Part shown: piece by piece, positions 1-12,069 of the stretch
Layout: each line of letters opens with the position of its first letter
Position numbering within the stretch: the first letter of the stretch is position 1
Origin: Bombyx mori
Lineage: Eukaryota; Arthropoda; Insecta; Lepidoptera; Bombycidae
DNA: 64,000 bases
NCBI RefSeq assembly: GCF_030269925.1
Contig: NC_085109.1
Span: forward strand, 744,001 to 808,000
Reading direction: 5' to 3'
Translations under genes and position numbers: made by a program
Notes under the pieces: model-generated
Databases searched by the model: none
Seen by the model: the letters and a program-made list of their open reading frames with translations, nothing else
What the model was told of the DNA's origin: nothing

Positions 1-234
1 ACAATAAACAAAGAGTATATATACATATGTGTGTGTGTGTGTCAAATACATGGCAGTGTGTGTAATATTTTCTTTATTGATTTAATGTATCTTTTATGCT
101 TTATTTACAAAAATATTAGCATTGTGCATTTCTTCTCTATATTCTCTATAAGTGTGGAAAATTTCATACTCCGTCGTGCGCGCAATTTTCGTAAAAAGGG
201 ATACAAAGTTTTTGCTTCACGTATTAATATATAG
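1..234 (-). mobile_element. Helitron-like element, family A, cut by window edge
   Basis: This stretch matches the copy at 1643-2051 over its right half, including the shared words GTAAAAAGGGATAC and TTGCTTCACGTATTAA, and ends in TATATAGA. Read on the minus strand that end is the TC terminus of the family. A short TG microsatellite lies at about 29-42. The CTAG end lies beyond the window. The small plus-strand reading frame here is part of the repeat, not a gene. Confidence 0.6.
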
Positions 235-507
235 ATTACCTACCTATTTAATTTCTTTTTCCAACCTGACCTGAATATAAGTCGTACTTGAGAACGACAG
301 TGATAACCATAACTAGAAAGACCTGTCTGTGGCTGTGTGGTTCTTTGTTTATTATTTTATCAAAGCCAGGATCATAATCGAGCGAAAAGTAGTGACGTGT
401 ATAATCTATGGTAGTGACGTTAACTGCAAATATGACACATCCAGTTACTATGATTCTCAATCGTACTTTTCGTAAAAAAAGGTTAAACTTTATGCACAGA
501 TTACCTC

Positions 508-752
508 TTTTTTTTTATTGCTTAGATGAGTGGACGAGCTCACAGCCCACCTGGTGTTAAGTGGTTACTGGAGCCCATGGACATCTACAACGTAAATGCG
601 CCACCCACCTTGAGATATAAGTTCTAAGATCTCAGTATAGTTACAACGGCTGCCCCACCCTTCAAACCGAAACGCATTACTGCTTCACGGCAGAATTAGG
701 GAGGGCGGTGGTACCTACCCGCGCGGACTCACAAGAGGTCCTACCACCAGTA
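508..752 (-). mobile_element. Bm1 SINE, 5'-truncated
   Basis: On the minus strand it runs from GGTGGTAGGACC to the tail CTAAGCAATAAA and a poly(A), which appears as a T run at its left edge on the plus strand. The tRNA-like head is missing. Confidence 0.85.
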
Positions 753-1642
753 CTTACCTAAATGCTTACACTCTAAACATAGGCACTTGAGTTCAAAATG
801 ACCGTGTCTGTATTAAACACCGGGTGAAATGTATAAAATACCTCAGAAACCATTTTAAATAAGAAGTTATTTTATAAATTGAAACTTATTTTTAAAGATG
901 GCTAACCTTTTGACATTTGTAAAAAATATTACGCCTGTATTACCGAGTCACGATTTTTGAACAAAGAAGACTGTTTACTACACAGTTTAGAATAAACAGT
1001 AGGTTTATTTGTATATTGTTTGATAAGTAATCGAATATAATTTCATTTGACATAAACTAAAAATTCAGTAAGCGGTACGAATTAAAGAATAACAATAGCT
1101 GCTCTTGGCGTCAAAGGGTGATCTTAAGTGATTGAGCAAATAAAGAAAATATGTCTCATCAGAAGCTTAAAGAATTTACTTACACAAAAGTGAGTGTTGC
1201 AATTCTAAGATTAACGTAAATAACTATACATTTTTGCCATAGATTTTTTTCAACCGAAATCACACAACAGATATAACTGAATCAACTCCACTGTGTAATT
1301 TATTTTCCAACTACAGAAAGAGAGCACGAATTGTTGTTCTCGCTCTCTCTCTAAAAGGGGCAGAGCTGTGACGTAATCACGTCCTTGAATACCCCTTGCA
1401 CCCGAAAACGCATAACGGGAGAAGCGTATGTAAGCTTTATTCTCATAACAGTAAGGGTGGGTTTCCAATGAACTAATCCTATTTAACAGGTGAATAAATT
1501 TTAGGCCGAAATCATCTTTGTGTTTGGTTTTTTCATGAATTATTTCGAATAATAATTAATTGCTGCGTGACGTCACCGCTTTGAATTAGTGTTTCGCTAA
1601 ACGTTTCTTTATTAGTTAATGTTATGTCCACATTAATTTAGA
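753..1642. other. No recognised feature
   Basis: AT-rich DNA without a coding signal or a repeat shared with the rest of the window. It ends in the left copy of the 16-bp direct repeat (1627-1642) that flanks the next element. Confidence 0.5.
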
Positions 1643-2051
1643 CTAGAGGTCCCACAGTAGTCGAAATTCGACTATAATTGGAATTGTAAATTTGTACACT
1701 ATTATGATTGTATTTTATACTTCTATAATCACAAATTTCGCCAAGACTACACTATAAAAAATATTAACAAAGACAAACAATATTTAATCTATTCTCAATT
1801 TGACAGCAGACGTCAAGAACAAAAGTTTGACAATAAATCATTATAGTACAATAAATAGTATGCATGCGTGTGTGCGTCAAATACATGGTATGTAGTGTGT
1901 GTAATGTTTTCTTTATTGATTTAATGTATATTTTAAAAATATATTAGCATTGTGCATTTCTTCTCTATATTCTCTATTTTCATACTCCTCCATCCGCGCA
2001 ATTTTCGTAAAAAGGGATACAAAGTTTTTGCTTCACGTATTAATATATAGA
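1643..2051 (-). mobile_element. Helitron-like element, family A, complete (409 bp)
   Basis: On the minus strand it starts TCTATATATTAATACG after an A and ends GGGACCTCTAG before a T, the terminal pattern of Helitrons. A palindrome, TAGTCGAA/TTCGACTA, lies about 11 bases before the CTAG, as in Helitron 3' ends. It encodes nothing, so it is a non-autonomous copy. Unlike a normal Helitron it is flanked by an exact 16-bp direct repeat (1627-1642 and 2054-2069). Related copies lie at 1-234, 20106-24925 and 28703-28838. Confidence 0.65.
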
Positions 2052-2431
2052 TATCCACATTAATTTAGATAATGTGAAATAAAGGTAAGGTTGCCAAACG
2101 TTTGTTTAAAAAAAAAAACTAAATGATTTTTCTATTAAAAATCCTATGATATAGTACAACAATACAGTTCTAGTGAAGTTACAAAATGCCAGTAAGTATG
2201 CCAAACTAAAAAAAAAAGCTGCTTCAATCATGTGCGGTTGGCTCCCTACCAAAAACCGGTAACCCTTTCGAAATGAATAGAAAAAGAGATTTATAATACC
2301 GAGTCTGGCCCTCGGAGACGTGGGATGAATTTATGCATTTAAATTGTTAATATAAAAATTTAAATGGTACAAAAGTCTGTTTGTACGTAGTTTGAGCGGG
2401 ATGGATATATTTTAAAACGTGTTTTAAAACT

Positions 2432-2654
2432 AGCTGGATGGACGCGTTCACGGCCCACCTGGTGTTAGGTGGTTACCGGAGCCCATGGACATCTACAATG
2501 TCCGCCACCCACATTGAGATATGAGTTCTAAGACCTCACTATAGTTACAACGGCTGCCTCATCCTTCAAACCGAAACGCATTACTGCCTCACGGCAGAAA
2601 TAGGTAGGGTGGTGGTACCTGCCCGTGCGGACTCACAAGTCGTCCTACCACCAA
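2432..2654 (-). mobile_element. Bm1 SINE, 5'-truncated
   Basis: The minus strand carries the Bm1 body from CCTACCACC to the CAGGTGGGC tail, with several substitutions, and lacks the tRNA-like head and a clear poly(A). Confidence 0.8.
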
Positions 2655-3515
2655 TAAAAATTGTGATTGTATGTCTGCTGTAAATGTGACTGAAGGGTAG
2701 AGTTGAGGTCAGATCGCCATCGCCAGTGTTGAACTTGACCTTGGCTTCCTCGAGCTACTGCCTCTATTTCTTCATCATCCGTTCGTCCATGTTCTTTGTT
2801 TTACTTGCTATCATATTTTAGTACCACGCTTTCTATACCATCATTTCAGTTCCAGTCGTGCCGTGAGTCTGCGCGGATAGATACTCCCGAAGCGCTAGTT
2901 TCTCCATCAACCATTGGTCGAAGATGACTCAGAGCATTCATTTCCGTTCATTGGATCCGAACACCGCCTTACATTAGACGAGCTATATGCTCATGTCTTC
3001 AGATAGGCTAATTAATTGGACTAACAGTTTCACCAACAGACAGCGACATTGCTGATGTCTTTGAGCGACAGTGATCATTTAGCGTTAGGTCAGCCAAATA
3101 CACCTGCAAAATATCACAGTAAAGCCCACAAAAATGTTTTTGTTTAAAAATTGTCAGGCAAACTCGCGGGCGAAGACTCCACATAACCATTTATTTTATA
3201 GGGCAAGATAATCGTAAAGCAACTAGAGTTATGTATGCATACGCATCTATGGTATTTTTCCATGTTTTTGTACGTGGGCGTAATTATGGTGTTTTTTTCC
3301 GTAGTTAAACCCCGAAGTAGATTTAGTTTTGTTGAGATTTTGAGGTCTGATCCGGGTTAGGTTTCTTCAAATGACTTAAGTTAGATCCTTCAGCGCTTTG
3401 TTGTTGAAGCTACAAGCTTGCTTCAAGCTACAACTACTCGAAAGAACTGCCATGTTACTTGTTAGATCTGGAACAGATCTGGAAGAAATTGAATAAAAAA
3501 CTCCAGTTAAAGACG
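2655..3515. other. No recognised feature
   Basis: Unique-looking DNA upstream of a LINE fragment; part of it may be unrecognised 5' sequence of that LINE. No open frame longer than 60 codons has recognisable content. Confidence 0.4.
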
Positions 3516-3800
3516 AGGGTTTCTACCATCAGTCTACGTAGCGTTCTGGAATGCTTTGGCCACATTTCAAGAAAGTATAGCGGCAGCTTGGAGAAGCTAA
3601 TGGTGACTGGGAAGGAGACCACGAGGTAGAGACCACAGACTTTGGACTGATCAGATCCGCACCACGCCCGACACCACAGTTCACGACACTCTACACTCGG
3701 TGGCAGACAGGAGCAAATGGCATGGAATGATCCGGAATTAACTCTTGTTACGAGGAAATGGTCACGACCCTCAGTATTGAGGAAACCGAAGCGAGAAGAA
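3516..3800 (+). pseudogene. RTE-type LINE, reverse transcriptase C-terminal remnant
   Basis: A decayed frame reads FGHISRKYSG followed by LEKLMVTGK. This is the typical end of RTE-clade endonuclease-reverse transcriptases, where FGHIARR, about 15 residues, then a VTGxxEG motif precede the C-terminus. The rest is broken by in-frame stops. It is the third and most diverged RTE-type fragment here; the other two, at 15905 and 38690, are on the minus strand. Confidence 0.6.
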
Positions 3801-4099
3801 GATATAAGAGAAGTATAAAATTGGTGCGTTGCCCTTGGCGGCTGGGTTTAAAAGAGAATTGGTGTCATGGCAGACGTCGCTTGCTGACACTGACGTTCAG
3901 AAACTGAATAAGAAGACTTTACTAATATATGCCATTGCAAAAGTTTGGTCACTTACTAAGCTTATGTGATTGCGTGGCGTCAGTCTAAAATAGCACCGAT
4001 CTCTTCCTGGGTCTGTCGTTAGGCGAATGTGGGAATTACGGAGAATGGGCAGGAGCAATCTCTGATTCTCATACCGCGATTGCGATCCAGCATTTACGG

Positions 4100-4315
4100 C
4101 GGTAGGGCGTTTTGTGAGGAAGCTCGGGTGAGCATCATAATTTTGACTATTTCTGCCGCGAAGCAGTTATGCCGATTCGGAGAGTGGGATAGCAGTTATA
4201 CAATACAATTGAGACTACGACCTCATGCCTCAATGTGGGTCGTAGCATTCATGTTGTGAATGTCTATGATACTACTATTCACCCATGAGCCGTGACTCGT
4301 CTGCTCACCTAAGCA
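4100..4315 (+). repeat. Diverged Bm1-like SINE relic
   Basis: The order of recognisable pieces matches Bm1 (TTTCTGCCGCGAAGCAG, then GAGACTACGACCTC, GTCTATGATAC and CTAAGCAAAT), but many positions have changed. It is probably an old insertion. Confidence 0.45.
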
Positions 4316-5316
4316 AATTAAAAACTGTTAAGGTATTATAACCTGCTCCGTAAGCCAAGGGCGACGCTTAACTGTCTACAGGGAAAATTAGCCCTTATTT
4401 CTCATGCAATACCGGCTACAATCCCGAAGACAACACAACTGTATTGTCATTGAATGCAATTGATGCCATCTCATGGGATACTGTTCGCTATTGCTGCAGC
4501 TTAAAGGTTACATTGGCAAACCATTACTTTATGAATATTCCACAAGCGATTTTGTATGTTAGGTTCTATGCAACAAGACAGTTAATGGTTTAAATTTTAA
4601 ATGTAAATAGATGGCCCAAACAAGGGCGAGGGACCGGTTGCTATGCAACTTTGGCTACGTTCCACTTGGTGTCCCCGCGAGTTGGTAATACCGACTTGTC
4701 TTATTTCTGGCCAAACGGGCCAAACTATCATTAGATACGCCAAAGGGGTCGACACTTGATAAAATGCTCTACGTCCATCCATATCTCAAAGTGGTTGGCA
4801 AAATCCACGACGACCTCGTGATGCTACATTTTCATAGGTAGTAGAGAGTAAATTTGATGGTAAGAATTAATTTTCGGCAATATACCAACAGCCGACAAAT
4901 GTAGGCAAAAGCATTATCATCAAATATTTATTTTAAGCTTTGCAGCTATCTACATAAAATCTTGAAAATCGTGGTGAGAACCCGTCAATGAATAGCTTGA
5001 GTAGTTTAATAATGGTAATATCACGGAGTGTTAAATGGAACGTAGCCATTCGACTCCATAACGCGGGGGCGAATTGAGATAACAAGACTACTCTTGAAGC
5101 CGAGGTCGAGCCATTAACTACAACTTGTTTGTATGACAGAACGCGCTCATTACAATGTGGCACCAAGCGTGTCTCAAACGAGAAGTACATGGCTTCGAGA
5201 CGGGTCACGTCCGACTGGATTAGACAGTGAGGTGCTCAAACGATTCCTAGACTAATTTTGCTAAAACTAGCAGACACGGAATCCGATTTAGAATTATAAT
5301 AGAACAGAATTTTGTA
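4316..5316. other. No recognised feature
   Basis: No repeat match was seen. A 91-codon minus-strand frame (5208-4933) has no recognisable motif and I do not call it a gene. Confidence 0.4.
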
Positions 5317-5552
5317 TTACTGGTGGTAGGACCTCTTGTGAGTCCGCACGGGTAGATACCACCACCCTGCCTATTTCTGCCGTGAAGCAGTAATGCGTTT
5401 CGGCTTAAAGGGCGGGACAGCCGTTGTAACTATACTCAGACCTTAGAACTTATACCTCAAGGTGGGCGGCGCATTTACGTTGTAGATGTCTATGGGCTCC
5501 AATAACCATTTAACACCAGGTGGACTGTAAGCTCGTCCACATATCGAAGCAA
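5317..5552 (+). mobile_element. Bm1 SINE, 5'-truncated
   Basis: Runs from TACTGGTGGTAGGACC to GAAGCAATAAAAAA. The tRNA-like head is absent. Confidence 0.85.
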
Positions 5553-6423
5553 TAAAAAATAATTTAGAACGGTACCTTCAAGATAATTTGGCCAGTTCAT
5601 CACGGTCACGGTCTCCCAGTGTGTACTTCTAAGTGTGGCAGCGTTGGGTCGCGCTGGCGGCTCGTCGTGGCTATACCCTTGATCTCTTCCATAAACTTGT
5701 TCAATAATTAATTGCCCACTTAGTATTAAAGTAATCCGGGTGGAACTCAAGACGCCGCTCATTTACATGGAACACGGCACCGGGGTGCGGCCCCGGATCG
5801 TCCCTCAGGATTTGTCCCGGGGAAACGAAACTATGCATCATTCACATAGTAACCGGGATATCGTTTATTTTTGAGGGCGGATTAATAGATGAGATAAATT
5901 GATTAGAGATTTGATGGCGACCCAATTAGTTCGCAAGTTTGTAAATGTTACTGGTTTAATTATTTTACATCAAGCTCTGTATATGGTTGATAAAATAGCG
6001 TAGAATCTCAATGATTGTTTAATCGTAATATTGAATACGAACATACCAAGCGCTTAGGCCACTGACGCTTTAAAGAACAAGACAGTTTATATATTGTCCC
6101 TTCGATACGGAACGTTTGATACCTTATTATGTTTGGGAGTCATTAAAGAAATAATTCTGATCACATTTCGAGAAGTCCTGAAAGCCCATGCAGGTTATGG
6201 TGCTTAAAGTGGCTGGTCATTGTGGCACTGTGGGTTTGTGTCCAGTGCTGGACGTCCGTAATCTGATGGTGATGATGACCTAAAGTCGTAACTTGTTGAG
6301 CAGTAAAGTTTCCTAGAACAGTTTGTCTGAAAATCGGTCATTTGCGAGGTCTTTGCGAGTCCACGTCGCTCGGATATGAATCATTCATTTCTACGATAAA
6401 AAAAACTTATAACACGCAAATAA

Positions 6424-6426
<3 letters not shown>
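5553..6426. other. No recognised feature
   Basis: The first 220 bases include a GC-richer patch that keeps a minus-strand frame open (5762-5490), but that frame runs into the SINE and has no known motif. Confidence 0.4.
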
Positions 6427-6458
<32 letters not shown>

Positions 6459-6960
6459 TGCCTTTGTAGGCAGACGGGCATACGGCCCACCTGATGGTGA
6501 GTGGTTACCGTCGCCCATGGACTTCAGCAATGCCAGGGGCAGAGCCAAGCCGCTGCCTACCGCTTAATACTCTCCATAAGCCTCGTTTGAAGAAGGACAT
6601 GTCATAGCGCTCGGGAAACACCGTGGAGGGGAGCTCATTCCATAGCCGGATGGTACGTGGCAAAAAAGATCTCTGGAAACGCACTGTGGATGACCGCAGT
6701 GGCTCCAGGTAGTATGGATGAACTCTACTCCGGTGGCGGGCGGTGCGATGGTAAAAACGAGATGCTGGTATCATCTCGAACAATTCCTCAGAGCACTCCC
6801 CATGGAACATACGGTACAAAATACAGAGGGAACCGAAGTCCCTCCGCAGACCCAGAGGCTCCAAAGTAAATAAATTTTTACAATCATCCAGCCAGTTTGT
6901 GCCAGGAAACATTCACGCGTTTCGGTTTGAAAGGCACAGGGAGAACAACACAGTCGAAAT
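6427..6960 (-). mobile_element. Jockey/CR1-like LINE, 5'-truncated 3' end
   Basis: The plus strand begins with a long T run (about 6427-6457), so the element is on the minus strand with a poly(A) tail. It holds the end of the reverse transcriptase frame and a short 3' UTR ending GCAATAAA. Its 3' UTR reappears at 10950, 43375, 44115, 47167, 58150 and 60010, and the reverse transcriptase part at 62208. Confidence 0.8.
6505..6912 (-). pseudogene. LINE reverse transcriptase, C-terminal 130 residues
   Basis: This 135-codon frame contains GLRRDFGSLCILYRMFHGEC, then FYHRTARHRSRVHPY, then RSFLPRTIRLWNELP and RGLWRVLSGRQRLG. These motifs end the reverse transcriptase of Jockey/CR1-group non-LTR elements in insects. 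The catalytic FADD box lies upstream of the truncation, so the fragment cannot be active. The frame is still open across its whole length, which suggests a fairly young insertion. Clade assignment is from memory of the family. Confidence 0.75.
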
Positions 6961-9129
6961 ACCGGCCTCATATCGAAAGAATTATGGTGGCGTTGATGTT
7001 GTGATGTCTATCTGTGAGACGAAACTTGTATACCCAAGCATGCTCTAAAAATGATGAAACAAGCTTCCTAAACCTTGCAGAAAAGTCTATGAGTCTTTTT
7101 AAGTTCAAAATGAAATGATTTATTGTTTGAATATCTATAGAACGAAACTTTAAGCAACGTATTAAACTCCAAAGTGTCTTTACTTGGGCCGAAATTGTAT
7201 AGCGTCATCAATTACAGCCATACCGTTTGACACAATTACAGCAATAACGTAATATAAAACGTAATAATGTCTAAAACTGGTTCGGACAACCGTATTTGTA
7301 GCGAAAGGACAAAGGGCCAACCCTCCGGAGTAACGAAGGCCCTTTCCAACCCCTCAGGTCGGCTCCAGCGCTAAATTTCACGAGGAAAGGATTCGGCGAT
7401 TTGACGTGCCAGATTTTTTTGTAAAATATTATTTACGGTTTTAGCCGACGGAAGGATTCGGGATGGTTCGGAAACCTCCATGCTGATTTATGATGGATAT
7501 TTGCAAGGAATCCCTCGTGTCCTGTGCACCGGTTTAACGAAGGTTTTTTGTGCACTATATTTAACTGTCAGACGTTTAACGACGCTTCATATTTTACGAG
7601 AAAGACTTTATTTAGCAGTTGGTAGGAGTGCAGCTGGCGTATAAACTATTCAAATTCACTAGGAAAGTGTTCGTAAAATTTTATGTCAGTAAGAATTGAA
7701 TTCGCGGTTGATACTTTACGGAACGGACGGAAATTTGGGTGAAATATAATAAAAATAAGCAAGAAACAGGTACTTACTGCCATCTTGCAATTTATTTGTA
7801 CATCCTATTATTTGTATATCCTACACAGACGTCTCACTCGTGATTTTACCTGCAATTTTACCACTTTATAAGCATTGAGAGGAAGCGGCAAGAAACTTAG
7901 GGTTAAGTGTTTTTCCAAATAAGTCCATTGTGAACTGCACAGACCTGTGTAGCATCTTGACAGTTTGTAAGACGAATTCACTAAATGTTTAGTCAATTGA
8001 TCGATTAATTGATTAGTATCACAGACAAATCAGAAGATTATGGAATTTAGATGGAATATAGATGTTGCCTGGTTGCCATAGAACAACTTCTTGCCTGAAT
8101 ACTACGAGATTAGTTACTTCTAAAATCTAAAAATCCCTCTCAGGAGTACATACGTGTTTTCAATCTACAGTATTCAGCTCGTCCATCAAAAAGACAATGC
8201 GCTCGTGCTTTCGGGCACAAAGCTCGGTAATTCATGCTAATGGTCCTTTGTCCGCCGTTCCACATAAGTGACCCTTTAGTGAGGGACCCTCCGAAGGGCA
8301 GAATTAGTGCGTTTATGCCCAAATTGTTGATTGCCCCGACATTCGAATGTGGGGTTGTCGTTAAAGAATTCAGAATTTCATTTATCAGGAAATTTATATT
8401 ATTACATTTTTTACGTGCATAGAGATATTTGGCAAATAATGTACATACTAGTCAATAATTGTAGTAAATTAGTGTTATAGCTGTAATTGGATAATTGATA
8501 GATGAAAACGAATAAGGATTAATTAGTGAAATACATCAAAAACATACACATATACTATGTAAGTTTATTGCAGAATTAATTTAAAATGGTCCTATAAAAG
8601 CCAAAGCATTTGAAGTTTTCGGTGGAGACCGCGAGAGGTTATTTTTCCGGCATCTGTAAAGCAAGTTTTGGTATAGAATTTGGAATTATGGCCAAGGGGA
8701 AACACGACATTATTGGTCAGTATAGTGCGCTCTGCTCCTTACGAAAGGAAAACGGCTTTCTTCCAAAATTTCCTAACTTATCGTGAACGGTGGTATTCGA
8801 ATTTAGTTGTAGTCACTGGTAATTCTTCACACCAGCCTTGTAACACGTACTATTAAGATCTATTCTTTGTTGAAGGCATGACCATTGAATCCCTAAAACA
8901 TACAACTTTACCGCATTACATTATTTTAAAATGATTATCGTGGAACAACGTTACAAACTTTTTAATCACACAAACAGATCAGAGAGGACGCTAAGTACGT
9001 TACATCATAACGCGGAAGTAATCCTCCGTATAGGGTAAACAAACCCCGAGAATTATGAGAGCAACCCTGTACAGGATCGTACTAAGGCTGGACAGGGTAG
9101 GACTGACCCACGGGTAGTAAGCTTTTAAG
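6961..9129. other. No recognised feature (2.2 kb)
   Basis: Unique AT-rich DNA. Small frames of 60-62 codons at 7808-7996 and 8140-8422 overlap each other on opposite strands and show no motif. Regulatory or non-coding RNA content cannot be judged by eye. Confidence 0.5.
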
Positions 9130-9320
9130 CACGATTGACTTCCACGGTGAAGGAATAACATCGTGTAATAAAAATTAAACCCGCAAAATTATAATTTGCC
9201 TAATTACTGGTGGTAGGACCTCTTGTGAGTCCGCGTTACGTTGTAGATGTCTATGGGCTCCAGTAATCACTTAATACCAAGTGGGCTGTGAGCTCGTCCA
9301 CCCATCTAAGCAATAAAAAG
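9130..9320 (+). mobile_element. Bm1 SINE with internal deletion
   Basis: It keeps the middle segment (CACGATTGACTTCCACGG ... CCCGCAAAATT) and the tail, but jumps from GAGTCCGCG directly to TTACGTTGTAGATG, losing about 150 bases of the body. Confidence 0.8.
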
Positions 9321-10404
9321 AATTAAAAAAATGATAAGGCTATTATAAGCTTTTATTAGGTAGAAAGGAAAGATTATCAGCCACATTCTGTTAAGTTGTT
9401 ACCAGAAGCGAAAGAGACCTCAAAATTAAGAACAACAGAAACAATTTGGGAAGCATTGGGTAATTTAGAAGACGATACCTCTAGTGTAGATTAATGGGTA
9501 TTAGTGATAGTCGAAACTACGTACCTAAATTAGCTGGTAAAAAACCGGACAAACTAGGGTCACCTTTAACCAATACATTACCCATACTTATTTGACGTTG
9601 TGAGTCATGCTATCACGTGGATGGGTATAAAGGTGAATAAACATTGCTATCAACCCTTAGATGTTTCAAGGTTTTCAATGACCACGAGCCCTGCGATTGT
9701 CCAATTACAGCTGTTCATAAGTTGGTCAGCACATCTGTTTAAATACGATAGTCTTCCCGTTATGTTTTGGGCTTTTCGCTTTTCGCTCGGTCGTGTTTAT
9801 GTAATTATCATTTTGCGCAATTACAACAAATAGCAAAATAGACCTTTGTCACGGTAAGAGACGCTAAAATTAATTTAATAGCAAGGACCAGAAGGGCCAA
9901 TGTTACGCGGGAAACTTTGCTTATTATAATAATACCTAATAGGTGGTGGCTTGTGTCGTATAGATAACGCCTCCAGCGGCAATCTATATTTTTAGGGTGT
10001 CTTTTTTAAATCGATTTTTTTTCCGTTTTTTTTTAATTGCTTATTTATTAATATATTGATAGTGATAAACTTAGAAATTATTACAGTCTTGGGTCTTCTC
10101 AATGACTAATCTAGTAGATACTTGTGGGAATGGCTCGGATTCCCTTTTAATTAATCCTTTTTATCAACTTATTATTGATTATTATTATCATGTACATTAA
10201 CTACTATTATTATTAATTTTAATAAATTAAACTATTAAATGAATGTTTTTCTGTTGCATTAAAACTTTGTTTGTTTAAAAGTAAAAAAAAAAGTTGATTT
10301 ATTAATTAAAGAAAAGATTGATTTAAGACGGGAAGGGAAAGTTTTTTTTTTTTTATAAAGAAACTGTAATAATGATAATAAATAATAATGTTCATTTTAA
10401 ATGT
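9321..10404. other. No recognised feature
   Basis: AT-rich DNA, very AT-rich after 9990, with several A and T runs. No coding signal seen. Confidence 0.45.
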
Positions 10405-10430
10405 CCAGCGAAGCGGGCGAGTACAGCTAG
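10405..10430 (+). mobile_element. Helitron-like 3' terminus
   Basis: A GC-rich hairpin (CCAGCGAAGCGGG) is followed by a short spacer and CTAG before a T, as in Helitron 3' ends. The same terminus occurs at 43633-43662. I cannot place the 5' end. Confidence 0.5.
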
Positions 10431-10949
10431 TATTTGTATAATTTTAATCACCACCCTCAATGTTTACGTCTCTTGTGGGCAGGCGCCCGGAGAGGCGACT
10501 AATGATATGTTTGAGTTCAGCCCTGTGCCTAAGCCTCTAAAAGGTTGTATAGATCGAGATAATTGTTCCACTCTGTTGTTTTTGCCGTTAGTTGCGAGCA
10601 GAAAGTGCTGTGGCGTCACATTGTCGCTTATGTCAACAGAGGACAGAAAAAAAACAAGTGAATACAAATGATTCATTTCTACAGGACACACAGTAACTTG
10701 ACCTATTTAATTAAACGAAAGTGATGGACCTTGTGAGTTATTTTCTCGTCATCGATAATCGATAAAACTAAAAGACGATGGCAGCTAAGTTGATGATCTA
10801 AAAGATATTTTGCGTAATTACTTAGCTACCGACCACAGATCATAGAAACACAGATGTTCTGTGCTACCGACCGTCTTCCCTTTATCTCCCGTGATACTTT
10901 GGAGTATAAGGTTAGAATGACCATTGAAGTAAACCAATATCATGATGAG
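10431..10949. other. No recognised feature
   Basis: A 99-codon frame at 10372-10671 spans the Helitron end and has no recognisable domain. It is not called a gene. Confidence 0.4.
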
Positions 10950-11060
10950 TAGGTATAGGCAGCTACTTGGCTCTGCCCCTGCCGTTGCTGTGGTCCACGG
11001 GCGACGGTAACCAGTCATCATCAGGTGGGCCGTATGCTCGTCTCCTACAAGAGTAATAAA
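10950..11060 (+). mobile_element. Jockey/CR1-like LINE 3' UTR fragment
   Basis: Contains TTGGCTCTGCCCCTG, GACGGTAACCA and CAGGTGGGCCGTATGCTCG, ending in AATAAAA. It is the 3' tail of the LINE seen at 6427-6960. Confidence 0.75.
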
Positions 11061-11143
11061 ACAAAATTAGTACACACAACACACAACATTTCTGTGGTGA
11101 TGACTGTTTTAAGTCAGATGGACTCATTTGTCCAACATATTTA

Positions 11144-11501
11144 TCTATAGATATAAATAAAATTGGAGTGTCTGTTTGTAATATTGAAATAGCCGCTTTT
11201 TACTACATGCATATGAATATATATATACGGTACATACACCAAAATAACATTTTTTACAAATTTTGTCTGTCTGTATGTCTGTCTGTTTGTTCCGGCTAAT
11301 CTCTGGAACGGCTGAACCGATTTTGACGGGACTTTCACTGATAGGTAGCTGATGATATATGGAGTAACTTAGGCTTTACTTCTTTTAGACTAGCTTCGCC
11401 CCGTGGCGTCATCTGCGGTACGACGGGACATAGCATCGCGGGACTCAGCTATCAATAATAAAATTTAATGTTTCCGAAGCGAAACGAGGGTAGGTCGCTA
11501 G
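11144..11501 (+). mobile_element. Non-autonomous Helitron-like element (358 bp)
   Basis: It starts A|TCTATAG and ends GGTCGCTAG|T, so it has the TC and CTAG termini between A and T. The interior has the lepidopteran Helitron phrase GGCTGAACCGATTTTGACG and a (GTCT)n tract at about 11264-11290. Confidence 0.6.
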
Positions 11502-12055
11502 TACCTATATATAATTCTACTGTGCGTGTGTATGTCACTGAGCTCCTCCTAAGCGGCTGGACCGATTTGAATGAATTTTGTGCATGCATTCACAGGACAA
11601 CATCTGTTGGGTCCGCTACTAACTAATTAAAATTAAAAAAAAAACAGCATTAAACTAACATCAAACTGGCTGAGTAACCTTTTCACGACTACCTTCAAAA
11701 GATCCCAAAAGTATCTACCGCCGAGTTATTAGGCGGTTTCGCTACGCCAAAACAAATATGAACCCTTACCTTTGCGCAGTGAAGCGGGATCTTGTTTATA
11801 TGATAATTTATGAGTGTCGTAAAAACCAGATAATTTGGTCCCTGTTCCAGATAGACGTTGAACCGTGGACACATGTGGTGGAGGGCGAAGGTCTTAACTG
11901 ACTTATTTTATAATTCGAATTAATTTGTTTTAAGTTGTTTACGTTGGTAAATGAACGCGACAGTCACAACAATCGCAAACAGCAGGTTCACTGTGAGCTC
12001 TTGTGATCACAGCATCTACTGAGATGTAATTCAAACAAATAGCTCTCGGAAATTT
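11502..12055. other. Partly Helitron-like, otherwise nothing recognised
   Basis: The first 130 bases (GCGGCTGGACCGATTTGAA) resemble another Helitron-like 5' part. The remainder has no recognised feature. Confidence 0.4.
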
Positions 12056-12069
12056 ATCAAATGTCAGCT

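Noticed and set aside
4933..5208. 91-codon minus-strand frame
   Set aside because: No motif, no splice sites and no context that supports a gene.
10372..10671. 99-codon frame with a Cys-rich middle part
   Set aside because: It begins inside a Helitron-like 3' end and has a minus-strand frame of similar length opposite; no domain recognised.
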